A DNA stretch of 64,000 nt from Cellvibrio sp. PSBB006. GTDB taxonomy: Bacteria > Pseudomonadota > Gammaproteobacteria > Pseudomonadales > Cellvibrionaceae. Positions 25,571-35,453 of the stretch are shown here, piece after piece. A program made the translations under genes and the position numbers. Location of the stretch: assembly GCF_002162135.1 (NCBI RefSeq), contig NZ_CP021382.1, positions 2,912,001 to 2,976,000 of the forward strand, given 5' to 3'. The stretch's first letter is position 1. Every line of letters begins with the position of its first letter. Under the pieces are notes generated by a model that was not told where the DNA came from, did no database searches, and worked only from the letters and a program-made list of their open reading frames with translations.

Positions 25571-27160
25571 CTATCGTTTATACATCCGCACATAATCCAC
25601 CTCCATATGGCGCGGCCAAATGTCCGGATCAACACCCGCTGCACCGCCCCAATTGCCGCCAATAGCGAGATTGAGGATCACGTAAAACGATTTATCAAAC
25701 GGCCAGGACTCCCAGCCGCGATGGTCGTTGATGTAGGTAAAGTAGTGCACGTCGTCGATATAAAAATCCATGCGCTCTTCATCCCACTCAACCGCATAGG
25801 TATGGAATGCCTGCGTCACGTCCGGCATCAACACAGAACCTTTGCGCTGCATGCCGTTAACCCAGTAATAGGCCTTATTGTGGGTGGTAGCGTGAACCTG
25901 CCCTTCGTCGTAGCCAACGTGTTCCATAATGTCGATTTCACCACTGTCGGGCCAGCCAGTGCCGTAGCCGGTGTAGTCCGTCGGCATCATCCAGATCGCA
26001 GGCCAGGTGCCGCGCCCCGCCGGTAACTTCGCGCGCACTTCCACGCGGCCATAAAGCAAGTCACCTTTATTTTGCGAATGAATACGACCGGATGAATACT
26101 CGCTGCCCAGGTAATTATCTTTGCGACCTTCAATGATCAAGACACCATCCTGCACGCGCACATTTTCTTCACGGTCGGTGTAGCGTTGCAACTCGTTGTT
26201 CACCCAACCCGGCGCCTGGATTTCGAAGTTCCATTTGGTAGCATCGGGTGCGCCGGTGTAATCAAACTCATCAAACCAGAATAACTCCCACGCACCTTCG
26301 TCATGGGGCTGCGTAATGGTCAGCGCACTCAAAATGGCTTCGCCGACAACGCCGCTAAAGACAATATTGATTTCACCATCGGCAACCACAACGTTCGGCA
26401 CTGTCACGTCATAGGCCGTGTTGGTCGCACCGGCGATATTGCGCACATCCAACTCAGTGATCCGCTCTTCGTCTTCTACCTGTACCGAAAAAGTCCGTTC
26501 GCCAGCGTTGTTAACGATATTTTCGGCAAAGCGTAGCGTCAGGTTATAGGTGCCGTCTGGCAATTCGTGTGCATAGGAAAACTGTGTGCCGCGGCGTTCA
26601 CTTTTGTAGAGCGTCGGGTTGTGCGTCGCTTTGATCTCCGCAGAAATTTGTCGCGTTGCGCCATCAGTAAAGCCTTCATCAGCGGCATAGGCAATCCCAT
26701 CCACCGACACAAACGCGTCACCACCGGCATTCACTGCCCACACCACCGATTCATTCAGCATGGAAGTATCCACCACGCTCAGCTGGCGAATCGCCTCGCC
26801 GGATTTACCGTTGGAATCAGTCGCACTCACTCTCAAGGTATGCAAGCCCGGTGGCAAATCTTCCAGCGTCCATTCATAGGGTGATTCATCATCTGTCGCC
26901 ACCAATGTATCGTTGCGATACAAGGCAACGTCAGTCGCCGTCGCCCCACCTGCCAAGGTAACCCGCGCCTTGACACTCACCGCCATGGACGTTGCCACAC
27001 TCGCACTCGGCAAAGGTTCAGAAAAAGCCACAACCGGACTGTCCGCTGGCGGCGTCACCGGCGGCGGTGAAGCCGAAGGCCCACCACTGCCACCACAACC
27101 GACCAGTAAAAACGCCACTACCCCAAGACCGAAAAAACAGACACTGCCGAGATTTTTCAT
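25571..27160 (-). CDS. Lipoprotein GH16 laminarinase with Ig-like and malectin-like domains
   Basis: A 529-residue lipoprotein. The signal peptide ends in the lipobox FLLVGC (Cys near 19), then a Gly/Ser/Pro linker, an Ig-like domain (~45-130, with DVALYRNDTLVATD and HTLRVSATDSNGKSG), a malectin-like domain (~140-280, starting VVWAVNAGGDAFVSVDG) and a C-terminal GH16 domain (~285-529) with NNELQRYT, GTWPAIWMM and GEIDIMEH (catalytic Glu408, Asp410, Glu413 by count). Likely an outer-membrane-anchored endo-beta-1,3-glucanase, acting nearer the cell than the secreted GH16 pair. The frame extends to 27256, but the ATG at 27160 begins the lipoprotein signal. It is convergent with the TonB receptor gene. 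Confidence 0.9.
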   Translation of the reverse strand: MKNLGSVCFFGLGVVAFLLVGCGGSGGPSASPPPVTPPADSPVVAFSEPLPSASVATSMAVSVKARVTLAGGATATDVALYRNDTLVATDDESPYEWTLEDLPPGLHTLRVSATDSNGKSGEAIRQLSVVDTSMLNESVVWAVNAGGDAFVSVDGIAYAADEGFTDGATRQISAEIKATHNPTLYKSERRGTQFSYAHELPDGTYNLTLRFAENIVNNAGERTFSVQVEDEERITELDVRNIAGATNTAYDVTVPNVVVADGEINIVFSGVVGEAILSALTITQPHDEGAWELFWFDEFDYTGAPDATKWNFEIQAPGWVNNELQRYTDREENVRVQDGVLIIEGRKDNYLGSEYSSGRIHSQNKGDLLYGRVEVRAKLPAGRGTWPAIWMMPTDYTGYGTGWPDSGEIDIMEHVGYDEGQVHATTHNKAYYWVNGMQRKGSVLMPDVTQAFHTYAVEWDEERMDFYIDDVHYFTYINDHRGWESWPFDKSFYVILNLAIGGNWGGAAGVDPDIWPRHMEVDYVRMYKR

Positions 27161-27471
27161 AACCGACCTTAACCCTTTATAAATTTTTTTACGGATGTTT
27201 ATCCGTATTGTGCCGCTGATATTCTCACCGATGGAAATAACCTGACCTCGAATCAATCACGAATTTATTGTTTGAATTTGTAAAAAATTACGACAATTAC
27301 AGGTATGGTTATAAGGTTGTAGGGTTTTTAAACGGATTTGAGAGCCAATAACAACAAGACAGGACACACAGAACAGCCGAGTAATTTTTCTTCAAAAAAT
27401 AGTTATAAAAAAAGCACCGGACTTTCGTCAGGTGCTTTGCGGTAGTGTTTTTCTGGAGATAATACTGAAAA
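27161..27471. other. Intergenic region between GH16 lipoprotein gene and pgk
   Basis: 311 bp holding the pgk terminator (27407-27438), an AT-rich putative promoter for the GH16 lipoprotein gene, and a small palindrome ACGGAT-GTTT-ATCCGT (27191-27206) about 30 bp upstream of the GH16 start that could be an operator. No gene seen. Confidence 0.55.
27407..27438 (-). terminator. Rho-independent terminator of pgk
   Basis: On the minus strand, AAAGCACC-T-GAC-GAAA-GTC-C-GGTGCTTT forms a long stem with a GAAA tetraloop and runs into seven T residues. It is about 33 bp past the pgk stop. Confidence 0.88.
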
Positions 27472-28644
27472 TCAGTTCTTGGCACGCTCTTCCAGGATGG
27501 CGACGGCCGGTAATGTTTTGCCTTCCACAAACTCCAGGAATGCACCGCCGCCGGTAGACACGTAAGAAATCTTGTCGGCCAGATTCCATTTATCGATAGC
27601 AGCAAGCGTGTCACCGCCGCCGGCAACCGAGAAGGCGTCACTCTCGGCAATCGCGCGGGAAATAACTTCTGTGCCTTTGGCAAACGCATCGAATTCAAAT
27701 ACACCGCAGGGACCATTCCACAACACGGTTTTGGCGTTCTTGATAATCTCAGCTACACGCGCTGCCGTCTCGGGACCGTAGTCGATAATCTCTTCGTCCG
27801 CTTTGATCTCGTTAACTTTCTTCACTTCGGTCGCGGAGTTATGACTCCACTCTTTGAAACCATCTTTGGTTACACGCACATCAGTCGCAAACACCACTTC
27901 CGTAGCCGCACACAAACGTTGAGCTTCAGGAATCAAATCTTTTTCGTACAGGGAATTACCTACTTCATTACCGGCCGACGCAACAAAAGTATTGGAAATA
28001 CCGCCGCCCACTACCAACACATCCGCAATTTTTGACAGCGCATCAAGCACGCTCAACTTGCTTGATACTTTAGAACCGCCAACAATAGCAACCAACGGAC
28101 GCGCAGGGTTATCAAGCACCTTAGCCAAAGCTTCCAGCTCAGCAGCCAACAACGGCCCCGCACAAGCAATCGGCGCAAACTTCGCCACACCGTGAGTCGA
28201 CGCCTGGGCACGGTGCGCCGTACCAAACGCATCCATCACAAACACATCACACAACGCCGCCATTTTTTTCGACAGCTCATCAGAATTTTTACCCTCACCC
28301 ACATTAAAACGAACGTTTTCCAGCAACACCAGATCGCCGTTCATTTCAAAGCCATCAACCCAATCTTTTACCAACGGCACTTCACGACCGAGTTTTTTGC
28401 TCAGGTATTCCGCCACCGGCGCAAGCGAAGCAGCTTCGTCATAAACACCCTCCTCCGGACGACCGAGGTGCGACATCACCATCACCTTCGCACCTTTTTC
28501 CAAAGCTGCCTTGATGGTCGGAATGGATGCATCGATACGCACCGCACTGGTAATTCTTCCGTCTTCCAACGGCACGTTCAGATCCTGACGAATCAATACA
28601 CGTTTACCGGTGAGATCCTGGTCTTTCATCAATTTAACAGTCAT
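27472..28644 (-). CDS. pgk: Phosphoglycerate kinase
   Basis: A 390-residue cytosolic glycolytic enzyme that interconverts 1,3-bisphosphoglycerate plus ADP and 3-phosphoglycerate plus ATP. Clear landmarks: [15 protein letters not shown] near the N-terminus, SHLGRPEEG, the KLSVLDAL region, and the nucleotide-binding C-terminus [11 protein letters not shown] and [17 protein letters not shown]. Length is standard for the bacterial family. It is last in a minus-strand group with tkt, separated from it by a small secreted-protein gene; epd (erythrose-4-phosphate dehydrogenase), often between tkt and pgk in gammaproteobacteria, is absent here. A strong terminator follows. Confidence 0.98.
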   Translation of the reverse strand: MTVKLMKDQDLTGKRVLIRQDLNVPLEDGRITSAVRIDASIPTIKAALEKGAKVMVMSHLGRPEEGVYDEAASLAPVAEYLSKKLGREVPLVKDWVDGFEMNGDLVLLENVRFNVGEGKNSDELSKKMAALCDVFVMDAFGTAHRAQASTHGVAKFAPIACAGPLLAAELEALAKVLDNPARPLVAIVGGSKVSSKLSVLDALSKIADVLVVGGGISNTFVASAGNEVGNSLYEKDLIPEAQRLCAATEVVFATDVRVTKDGFKEWSHNSATEVKKVNEIKADEEIIDYGPETAARVAEIIKNAKTVLWNGPCGVFEFDAFAKGTEVISRAIAESDAFSVAGGGDTLAAIDKWNLADKISYVSTGGGAFLEFVEGKTLPAVAILEERAKN

Positions 28645-28681
28645 GGTTATTACCTATTTGGTTCGATGTCTCAAAGCGCTA

Positions 28682-28990
28682 TTAAAAATCTTGAACAATA
28701 TAGTTTACAGGTATCATTTCATCATTTACGGGGCATCCTGGAATAGATGCTCTAATTGGCTTTCCTGTGTTCGCAGCGGCCAATAACATTGCATACCAAG
28801 CCTTTTTATATTCTGAATCCAACTCAAAAGTGTAATAACTACTTATAGGTTTTCCACATTGATCATTTTTTAGTTTGAAGTGGATTTTGTTAACACTCGG
28901 ATAAATACGCGCAATTTCACCAGATACCGTCTCGGCAACCACCTCTAAAGTTATTAAAGAAAGAAATATACTAATAGCGATGCTCTTCAT
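28682..28990 (-). CDS. Small secreted protein of unknown function
   Basis: A 102-residue protein with a signal peptide (KSIAISIFLSLITLEVVAE) and a mature part of about 82 residues containing two cysteines (DQCGKP and IPGCPV) that could form a disulfide. No family recognised. GGAG lies eight bases before the ATG at 28990; a GTG three codons upstream is also possible. The region is visibly more AT-rich than its neighbours, and the gene sits between tkt and pgk, two core metabolic genes with no obvious link to it, suggesting insertion. Confidence 0.72.
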   Translation of the reverse strand: MKSIAISIFLSLITLEVVAETVSGEIARIYPSVNKIHFKLKNDQCGKPISSYYTFELDSEYKKAWYAMLLAAANTGKPIRASIPGCPVNDEMIPVNYIVQDF

Positions 28991-29015
28991 CTTAATCACT
29001 CCATGTTTAATTCAA

Positions 29016-29040
29016 GAGCACCCAGCTTAACTGGATGCTC
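29016..29040 (-). terminator. Hairpin after tkt
   Basis: On the minus strand, GAGCATCCAG-TTAAG-CTGGGTGCTC is a 10-bp stem (one T:G pair) 14 bp after the tkt stop. A mixed TTGAATT follows instead of a pure T-run, so termination is probable but not certain. Confidence 0.6.
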
Positions 29041-29053
29041 CAAACCTGTTTTT

Positions 29054-31051
29054 TTAAAGTAACTCTTCAACTGTCGCGACAATATTGTCAACAGTAAAAC
29101 CAAAATGCTCCATCAACACACCACCGGGTGCAGACTCACCAAAAGTAGTCATTCCCACAACGCGACCATCCAGACCAACATACTTGTACCAGTAATCCAC
29201 ATGCGCAGTTTCCACCGCAACACGCGCCAGCACAGACAGCGGCAGAACAGACTCTTTGTAAAGCGCATCCTGTTGATCAAACACAGACGTCGACGGCATG
29301 GAAACCACACGCACTTTCTTACCTTTCGCAGTCAACGCTTCCGCCGCCTTCACGGTTACCGCCAACTCCGAACCAGTGGCAATCAAAATCGCTTCCGGCT
29401 CGCCGTCGCAATCACGCAACACATAACCACCGCGCGCGATGTTAGCGACTTGCGCCGGCGTGCGTGAAATCGGGTCCAGGTTTTGACGACTAAATACTAA
29501 AGCGCTTGGGCCATCTTTGCGCTCAATCGCCGCCTTCCAGGCCACGGCCGATTCAGCACCGTCCGCCGGACGCCAGGTTTCCATGTTGGGGGTCATACGC
29601 AAAGTCCCTAACACTTCAATCGGCTGGTGCGTCGGACCGTCTTCACCCTGACCGATAGAGTCGTGGGTATAAACAAACACGTTGCGCAATTTCATCAGCG
29701 CCGCCATACGCACGGCGTTAGCAGCGTACTGTTGGAACATCAAAAAGGTAGCGCCGTAAGGAATAAAACCACCGTGGGCAGAGATACCGTTCATGATGGC
29801 GCTCATACCGAATTCGCGCACGCCGTAATAAATGTAGTTACCGCTCGCATCTTCGGCGGTCACACCTTTAGAGGTCTTGACCAGAGTAAGGTTAGAACCG
29901 GCCAGGTCCGCTGAACCACCGAGCAATTCCGGCAGCAAGGCAGCGTAAGCGGCGATAGCATTTTGTGAGGCTTTACGGCTGGCAATTTTTTCGCCCTTGG
30001 CCTGACACTCGGCAATAAAGGCTTCCGCTTTTGCAGCGAAGTCTGCGGGCAAATCACCTTTAACGACGCGGCGATCAAACTCGGCAGCCAAGTCAGGATG
30101 AGCAGATTTATAAGCAGCCATTTTGTCGGCCCAGGCTTGTTCAGCGCTAGCGCCCTTTTCTACCGCATTCCAGCCCGCATAGATTTCTTCCGGTACCACA
30201 AAAGGTTCGTGATTCCAGTTGAGGGTTTTCCGTACCAGTGCCACTTCATCATTGCCCAGCGGAGAACCGTGGGAATCGTGTGAGCCTTGTTTGTTCGGCG
30301 AACCAAAACCGATCACAGTCTTGCAGCAGATCAATGTCGGCTTGGAGGTTTCTGCACGGGCGGCTTCGATAGCAGCGCGCACCGCATTGCTGTCGTGGCC
30401 GTCAACACCGGGGATGACATGCCAGCCGTAGGCTTCAAAACGCTGCGGGGTGTTGTCGGTAAACCAGCCTTCGACATGGCCGTCGATTGAGATGCCGTTG
30501 TCGTCATAGAAGGCCATCAATTTCCCCAGGCCCAGGGTGCCGGCCAATGAACAGGCTTCATGGGAGATGCCTTCCATCATGCAACCGTCACCGAGGAAGC
30601 AGTAGGTGTAGTGGTCAACGACATCGTGACCTTCGCGGTTGAATTGTGCCGCCAGGGTTTTCTCCGCCAGCGCCATACCCACGGCGTTAGCAATACCCTG
30701 GCCCAGCGGACCGGTAGTGGTTTCAACACCGGGGGTGTAACCGCGCTCCGGGTGACCCGGGGTCGCCGAGTGCAGCTGGCGGAATTGCTTGAGTTGATCC
30801 ATCGGCAGGTCGTAGCCGGTCAGATGTAACAAGGAGTAAATCAGCATGGAGCCGTGGCCGTTGGACAGCACAAAGCGGTCGCGATCAGCCCAGTTGGGGT
30901 TCTTGGGGTTGTGTTTCAGGAAGTCGTTCCACAGGACTTCGGCAATATCTGCCATCCCCATCGGCGCGCCGGGGTGGCCGGAGTTGGCTTTCTGAACGGC
31001 GTCCATACTGAGGACGCGAATGGCATTGGCAAGTTCGGTACGAGAAGGCAT
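29054..31051 (-). CDS. tkt: Transketolase
   Basis: A 665-residue thiamine-diphosphate enzyme of the non-oxidative pentose phosphate pathway, moving two-carbon units between ketose and aldose phosphates. Landmarks: [20 protein letters not shown] at the N-terminus, [32 protein letters not shown], the ThDP motif GDGCMMEG through DDNGISIDG, and [14 protein letters not shown] in the pyrimidine-binding domain. Length is normal. Divergent from the sahR-like gene, and upstream of pgk on the same strand. This tkt/regulator/metK neighbourhood is also seen in Pseudomonas. Confidence 0.98.
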   Translation of the reverse strand: MPSRTELANAIRVLSMDAVQKANSGHPGAPMGMADIAEVLWNDFLKHNPKNPNWADRDRFVLSNGHGSMLIYSLLHLTGYDLPMDQLKQFRQLHSATPGHPERGYTPGVETTTGPLGQGIANAVGMALAEKTLAAQFNREGHDVVDHYTYCFLGDGCMMEGISHEACSLAGTLGLGKLMAFYDDNGISIDGHVEGWFTDNTPQRFEAYGWHVIPGVDGHDSNAVRAAIEAARAETSKPTLICCKTVIGFGSPNKQGSHDSHGSPLGNDEVALVRKTLNWNHEPFVVPEEIYAGWNAVEKGASAEQAWADKMAAYKSAHPDLAAEFDRRVVKGDLPADFAAKAEAFIAECQAKGEKIASRKASQNAIAAYAALLPELLGGSADLAGSNLTLVKTSKGVTAEDASGNYIYYGVREFGMSAIMNGISAHGGFIPYGATFLMFQQYAANAVRMAALMKLRNVFVYTHDSIGQGEDGPTHQPIEVLGTLRMTPNMETWRPADGAESAVAWKAAIERKDGPSALVFSRQNLDPISRTPAQVANIARGGYVLRDCDGEPEAILIATGSELAVTVKAAEALTAKGKKVRVVSMPSTSVFDQQDALYKESVLPLSVLARVAVETAHVDYWYKYVGLDGRVVGMTTFGESAPGGVLMEHFGFTVDNIVATVEELL

Positions 31052-31286
31052 GAGACTGAATGCTCCTTGATGAGTATGTCGTTGATTGCTGTTATCTGAG
31101 AGTCGGTCTCTGGCGGACCTTTGATTTATCTATCGCCGGCAAGTCTTCAGCCCGATGAGGCTGCTCCGACAAATGAGAAGTTCTTTCATCGGACAAAATG
31201 GGGCGACATTCTCTCTCAGCCGCCGCCGCCCGTAAAGGCAAGATCGGCAGGGAAGCGCACTTTATCGTCAAATAGTCACATTTACC

Positions 31287-31320
31287 ATTATCTATATCAA
31301 AAAATTTTGATATAGATAAT
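31287..31320. promoter_or_regulatory. 34-bp palindrome, candidate SahR operator
   Basis: Arms of 16 bp (31287-31302 and 31305-31320, starting ATTATCTATATC) flank a central AA and pair perfectly. The palindrome lies between tkt and the ArsR-methyltransferase gene and overlaps the most upstream possible ATG of the latter. AT-rich palindromes are normal operators for ArsR-family dimers, so autoregulation is likely. No second copy was seen before metK, ahcY or metF. Confidence 0.72.
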
Positions 31321-31342
31321 GCATCCTGCTAGACTGCCGGGC

Positions 31343-32353
31343 ATGAATCAACTTCAAAAAGCTCCTGATGCCCCGGATGAAGGCACCAACGAGGCCAGCC
31401 TCGACCAACTCGCCGGTTTACTTAAAGCGGCGGGTGATCCTTTGCGGCTCGATATCTTGCGTGTACTGGCCCAGGATTCATTTGGCGTGCTGGAGCTGTG
31501 CCAGATTTTTTCGATCAAGCAGTCCGGCATGAGCCACCATTTAAAGGTGTTGACCAGCGCCGGTTTGTTGACCTCTCGCCGTGAAGGCAATTCCATCTTT
31601 TATCGTCGCGCATTTTTTGCGCCAGACCATTCGCTCAGCGCGTTACAGCAACAATTGTTTGCCACAATTGATCAACAACCTGTGTCTGCGGCTGTTGCGC
31701 AGCAGTTGCAACAACTGCATCACGAACGTAGCGAGGCTGCGCAATTATTCTTCAGCGAGAACGCACATAAATTTCGTGCGCAGCAGGATTTGATTGCGAG
31801 CTATCCGGTGTATGCCGAGCAGATGACCCAGTTGCTCAACAGCACGCCTTTGCCCGACAGGCACCTGGTGCTTGAAGTAGGCCCCGGTGAAGGGGAATTT
31901 CTGGCGGTGTTGTCACAGCGTTTTAAACAGGTGGTCGCGCTGGATAACGCTGCAACTATGTTGGAAAAAGCGCGCTGTTATGCCACCGAAAAAAATCTGC
32001 GCAATATTGAATTTATTCTTGGTGACACCCGTTCATTACACGAGCACAAGGTGTTGGCGGATTGCATCGTGGTCAACATGGTGTTGCACCATACGCCTTC
32101 GCCCGCCGATATTTTTGCAGATTTAAGTAAGGCGCTGACACCAGGCGGCGCGTTGTTGGTCGCGGATTTATGTCGTCATGAGCAAGTTTGGGCGCGCGAC
32201 GCTTGTGGTGATTTGTGGCAGGGTTTTGAGCCGCAGGATTTTACCCGTTGGGCAAAGGCGGCGGGGCTGGATGAAGGCCAGAGTGTTTATTTTGCGTTGC
32301 GCAATGGTTTTCAAATTCAGTTGCGGCAGTTTTTTAGGCAAGCAAATTTTTAA
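31343..32353 (+). CDS. ArsR-family regulator fused to a SAM-dependent methyltransferase (SahR-like)
   Basis: A 336-residue fusion. Residues ~15-95 are an ArsR winged helix (LAGLLKAAGDPLRLDILRVL, then IFSIKQSGMSHHLKVLTSAGLL). Residues ~160-330 are a Rossmann methyltransferase domain with motif I LEVGPGEGEFLAVL and a post-I acid in VALDNA. Regulators with this fusion (SahR) are known in Proteobacteria to respond to S-adenosylhomocysteine and control methionine-cycle genes. Here metK, ahcY and metF follow directly, which supports that role. The frame also allows an ATG at 31319, but that lies inside a 34-bp palindrome; 31343 is preferred. Whether the methyltransferase domain is catalytic or only a ligand sensor is unknown. 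Confidence 0.85.
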   Translation: MNQLQKAPDAPDEGTNEASLDQLAGLLKAAGDPLRLDILRVLAQDSFGVLELCQIFSIKQSGMSHHLKVLTSAGLLTSRREGNSIFYRRAFFAPDHSLSALQQQLFATIDQQPVSAAVAQQLQQLHHERSEAAQLFFSENAHKFRAQQDLIASYPVYAEQMTQLLNSTPLPDRHLVLEVGPGEGEFLAVLSQRFKQVVALDNAATMLEKARCYATEKNLRNIEFILGDTRSLHEHKVLADCIVVNMVLHHTPSPADIFADLSKALTPGGALLVADLCRHEQVWARDACGDLWQGFEPQDFTRWAKAAGLDEGQSVYFALRNGFQIQLRQFFRQANF

Positions 32354-32380
32354 AAAAGGCTGAGCGCTCTGCAAGAGATC

Positions 32381-32490
32381 GTTCAGGTGGATAAGGCGTA
32401 GTAGTCAAAAACGCGTGGATACATCCCTGTAGCTCCCTCACGTCATCCCTGACGCGAGGGTTTTGACTACTACGCCTTATCCACCTGAAC
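32381..32490 (+). repeat. Three-stem structured element, copy A
   Basis: A perfect 30-bp inverted repeat (32381-32410 with 32461-32490) encloses a 50-nt loop. The loop begins ACGC and contains hairpin 1, TACA-TCCC-TGTA (32420-32431), and hairpin 2, with stem CGTCA/TGACG over TCCC (32441-32454) extended by CCCTC/GAGGG past one mismatch, ending in GGG. It lies between the sahR-like gene and metK, ending about 50 bp before the metK start. Copies B and C share the layout and loop words but not the outer-arm sequence. Function unknown. Confidence 0.9.
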
Positions 32491-32542
32491 TCAGTGCCCG
32501 CATGAAAAAAATGTACATTTAATATTTTTTAAGGAAAACACT

Positions 32543-33697
32543 ATGTCTGAGTATTCCGTCTTTACATCTGAGTCTGTCTCTGAAGGCCATCCCGATAAGA
32601 TGGCGGATCAAATTTCCGATGCGGTGCTGGATGCGATCCTGAAAGATGATCCGAACGCGCGCGTTGCCGTAGAAACTCTGGTGAAAACCGGTATGGCGAT
32701 TGTGGCCGGTGAGGTGCGCACATCGACTTATGTGGATCTGGAGGATTTGATTCGTCAGGTCATCCTCGACATTGGTTACAACTCCAGTGATGTGGGTTTT
32801 GATGGTGCGTCCTGTGCAGTGTTGAATGCAATCGGCAAACAGTCTTCTGATATCGCCATGGGTGTGGATGAAGCGGACAGTAAGGATCTGGGCGCGGGTG
32901 ATCAGGGTTTGATGTTTGGTTATGCCACCAACGAGACTGATGTGTTGATGCCTGCGCCGATTTATTTTGCGCATCGTTTGGTAGAGCGCCAGGCGTATTT
33001 GCGTAAACAGAATGTGTTGCCCTGGTTGCGTCCGGATGCAAAAAGTCAGGTGACCTTGCGTTACGAAAACGGCAAGCCGATAGCGGTGGATGCGGTGGTG
33101 TTGTCGACGCAGCATTCGCCGGATGTAAAGCAGTCGGATATTCGTGAAGCGGTGCGCGAGGAAATTATCAATCAGGTGTTGCCCGCCGAATGGTTGCATG
33201 CGGATACGCAGTATCACATTAATCCAACCGGGCAATTTATTATCGGTGGTCCGGTGGGTGATTGTGGTTTGACGGGCCGTAAAATTATTGTGGATACCTA
33301 CGGTGGTATGGCGCGGCATGGCGGTGGTGCGTTTTCCGGTAAGGACCCGTCGAAGGTGGATCGTTCGGCGGCGTATGCGGGTCGTTATGTGGCGAAGAAT
33401 ATTGTGGCGGCGGGTTTGGCTGATCGTTGTGAGATTCAGGTGAGTTATGCGATTGGTGTGGCGGAGCCGACGTCGATTTCGATTAATACATTTGGTACGG
33501 GTAGGTTGCCAGATGCGGAGATTGTGAAGTTGGTGCGTGAGCATTTTGATTTGCGGCCGCGTGGGTTGATTGAGATGTTGGATTTGAAGCGGCCAATTTA
33601 TCGGGCAACGGCGGCGTATGGGCATTTTGGGCGGGAGTTGCCGGAGTTTACTTGGGAGAAAACTGACAAGGCGGATGCTTTGAAGAAGTATTTGTAG
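32543..33697 (+). CDS. metK: S-adenosylmethionine synthetase
   Basis: A 384-residue cytosolic enzyme making S-adenosylmethionine from methionine and ATP. Landmarks: [13 protein letters not shown] at the N-terminus, the ATP-binding hexapeptide [26 protein letters not shown] and the P-loop-like [16 protein letters not shown]. Length is standard. AAGGA lies seven to eight bases before the ATG. The gene is bracketed on both sides by three-stem structured elements (copies A and B). The 3' third of the gene uses mostly G- and T-ending codons, which also opens a spurious long frame on the opposite strand. Confidence 0.98.
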   Translation: MSEYSVFTSESVSEGHPDKMADQISDAVLDAILKDDPNARVAVETLVKTGMAIVAGEVRTSTYVDLEDLIRQVILDIGYNSSDVGFDGASCAVLNAIGKQSSDIAMGVDEADSKDLGAGDQGLMFGYATNETDVLMPAPIYFAHRLVERQAYLRKQNVLPWLRPDAKSQVTLRYENGKPIAVDAVVLSTQHSPDVKQSDIREAVREEIINQVLPAEWLHADTQYHINPTGQFIIGGPVGDCGLTGRKIIVDTYGGMARHGGGAFSGKDPSKVDRSAAYAGRYVAKNIVAAGLADRCEIQVSYAIGVAEPTSISINTFGTGRLPDAEIVKLVREHFDLRPRGLIEMLDLKRPIYRATAAYGHFGRELPEFTWEKTDKADALKKYL

Positions 33698-33706
33698 TTG
33701 GGTGGC

Positions 33707-33812
33707 GTTGAAATCGGTTCAAAGGTTTGAAACACGCCGTGAACCCATCCTTGGGGGCTCAACACCGACATCCGTGTCGGTGATGGTTTCAAACCTTTGA
33801 ACCGACTCCAAC
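33707..33812 (+). repeat. Three-stem structured element, copy B
   Basis: Outer arms 33707-33733 and 33786-33812 pair over 27 positions with two mismatches near the tip; the inner 20 bp are perfect and unrelated to the arms of copies A and C. The 52-nt loop begins ACGC and contains hairpin 1, CCCA-TCCT-TGGG (33744-33755), and hairpin 2, CACCGACA-TCCG-TGTCGGTG (33763-33782). It starts 10 bp after the metK stop and ends about 100 bp before ahcY. Confidence 0.9.
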
Positions 33813-33911
33813 TTAGCATCGAAGATTAGTTTACTTTTCAAAACATCGATAACCGCAATTAATAGACAAAACTGGTGGCAAACGACGGCCAGGCAAACAC
33901 AGGATTTTATT

Positions 33912-35312
33912 ATGAATATCGCTGCAAATTTTACTGACTATAAAGTCGCTGCAAAGACTACCGAACAATTCCAGAAGGAGGCTTATTGGGGTCGTAAGGA
34001 GATTGAGATTGCTGAGGGTGAGATGCCGGCGTTGATGGCGTTGCGTCGTAAGTATAAGGACAGCAAGCCGTTGGCGGATGCGAAGATTATTGGTTGTATT
34101 CACATGACGATTCAGACGGCTGTGTTGATTGAGACATTGATCGAGCTGGGTGCTGAGGTGCGTTGGTCGTCGTGTAATATTTTTTCGACGCAGGATCATG
34201 CGGCGGCGGCGGTTGCGGCGGCGGGTATTCCGGTGTTTGCGTGGAAGGGTGAGACGGAAGAGGAATTTTGGTGGTGTATTGAGCAGACCATTTTGAAGGA
34301 TGGTAAGCCTTGGGCGGCGAATATGATTCTGGATGATGGTGGTGATGTGACGCAGGTTATCCATGAGAAGTATCCGCAGATGCTGGATAGCATTCATGGG
34401 ATTTCTGAGGAAACCACAACCGGTGTTCACCGTTTGTTGGACATGTTGAAGAAAGGTACCTTGAAGGTGCCGGCGATTAACGTGAATGATTCCATTACCA
34501 AGAGTAAGAACGATAACAAGTATGGTTGCCGCCACAGTTTGAATGATGCGATCAAGCGCGGCACTGACCATTTATTGTCGGGCAAGAAAGCGCTGGTGAT
34601 TGGTTACGGTGATGTGGGTAAAGGCTCGGCGGCGTCGCTGCGTCAGGAAGGCATGATTGTTAAAGTCACTGAGATCGACCCGATCTGCGCCATGCAGGCG
34701 TGTATGGATGGTTTTGAGGTAGTATCGCCGTACAACGATGGCATCAACACCGGCAAGTATGAAGATATTAATCACACTGTTTTGGGTACGACTGACCTGG
34801 TGGTTACCACAACTGGTAATGTGAATGTGTGTGATTCGGCTATGTTGCGTGCATTAAAGCGCAGTGCAGTGGTGTGCAACATCGGGCACTTCGACAGCGA
34901 GATTGATACCGCGTATATGCGCAAGCATTGGGAGTGGGAAGAAGTGAAACCGCAGGTGCACAAGGTGTATCGCGATAAGGCGACCAATGATCATTTGATT
35001 ATTTTGTCCGAAGGTCGTCTGGTGAACCTTGGCAATGCAACCGGTCATCCGTCGCGCATTATGGATGGTTCCTTTGCGAACCAGGTATTGGCACAGATGT
35101 ATTTGTACGAACGAAAATTTGCGGATCTGCCGGCAGACCAAAAAACAGAGCATTTGTACGTGCGCGTGCTGCCGAAAAAATTGGATGAAGAAGTGGCCAA
35201 AGATATGGTGGAAGGTTTTGGTGGCGTGATTACCAAACTGACGGCGCAACAGGCCGAATATATCGGTTTGGAAACAGAAGGCCCCTTCAAGCCCGAAAGT
35301 TATAAATACTAA
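33912..35312 (+). CDS. ahcY: Adenosylhomocysteinase (S-adenosylhomocysteine hydrolase)
   Basis: A 466-residue cytosolic NAD-dependent enzyme that splits S-adenosylhomocysteine to adenosine and homocysteine, relieving product inhibition of methyltransferases. Landmarks: [52 protein letters not shown], the NAD-binding [14 protein letters not shown] and the C-terminal KPESYKY. Length fits the family form with an internal insert. The first ~180 codons are strongly biased to G/T third positions, changing to a more mixed pattern after about 34440. Preceded by structured copy B and followed by a REP doublet. No SAH riboswitch was recognised upstream. Confidence 0.98.
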   Translation: MNIAANFTDYKVAAKTTEQFQKEAYWGRKEIEIAEGEMPALMALRRKYKDSKPLADAKIIGCIHMTIQTAVLIETLIELGAEVRWSSCNIFSTQDHAAAAVAAAGIPVFAWKGETEEEFWWCIEQTILKDGKPWAANMILDDGGDVTQVIHEKYPQMLDSIHGISEETTTGVHRLLDMLKKGTLKVPAINVNDSITKSKNDNKYGCRHSLNDAIKRGTDHLLSGKKALVIGYGDVGKGSAASLRQEGMIVKVTEIDPICAMQACMDGFEVVSPYNDGINTGKYEDINHTVLGTTDLVVTTTGNVNVCDSAMLRALKRSAVVCNIGHFDSEIDTAYMRKHWEWEEVKPQVHKVYRDKATNDHLIILSEGRLVNLGNATGHPSRIMDGSFANQVLAQMYLYERKFADLPADQKTEHLYVRVLPKKLDEEVAKDMVEGFGGVITKLTAQQAEYIGLETEGPFKPESYKY

Positions 35313-35330
35313 TGTAAAACTCGTGTACCC

Positions 35331-35360
35331 GTAGGTCGGATTAGCGCAGCGTAATCCGAC
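35331..35360 (+). repeat. REP element (doublet partner 1)
   Basis: GTAG head followed by the GTCGGATTA-GCGCAGCG-TAATCCGAC palindrome. It faces an inverted copy at 35402-35431 across 41 bp in the ahcY-metF gap. Confidence 0.85.
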
Positions 35361-35401
35361 AATGCACAACGAAAAGTTGATCGGCCACATTGACCAACCT
35401 T

Positions 35402-35431
35402 GTCGGATTACGCTGCGCTAATCCGACCTAC
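35402..35431 (-). repeat. REP element (doublet partner 2)
   Basis: Inverted copy of the same 30-bp unit, ending in CTAC. It ends 22 bp before the metF ATG, and the long metF-frame ORF would read through it if the upstream TTG were wrongly used. Confidence 0.85.
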
Positions 35432-35453
35432 AACCACATTGCAGAACAACAAT

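Noticed and set aside
32519..33625. 368-residue minus-strand frame opposite metK
   Set aside because: Composition is an artefact of G/T third-position bias in metK (His/Arg/Gln/Thr-rich); no family features.
33813..33911. Possible SAH riboswitch before ahcY
   Set aside because: SAH riboswitches are known before ahcY in some Pseudomonas, but no matching core or pseudoknot pattern could be found; the only structure is the three-stem copy B.
33831..34571. 246-residue minus-strand frame opposite ahcY
   Set aside because: Same codon-bias artefact; opposite a certain enzyme gene.
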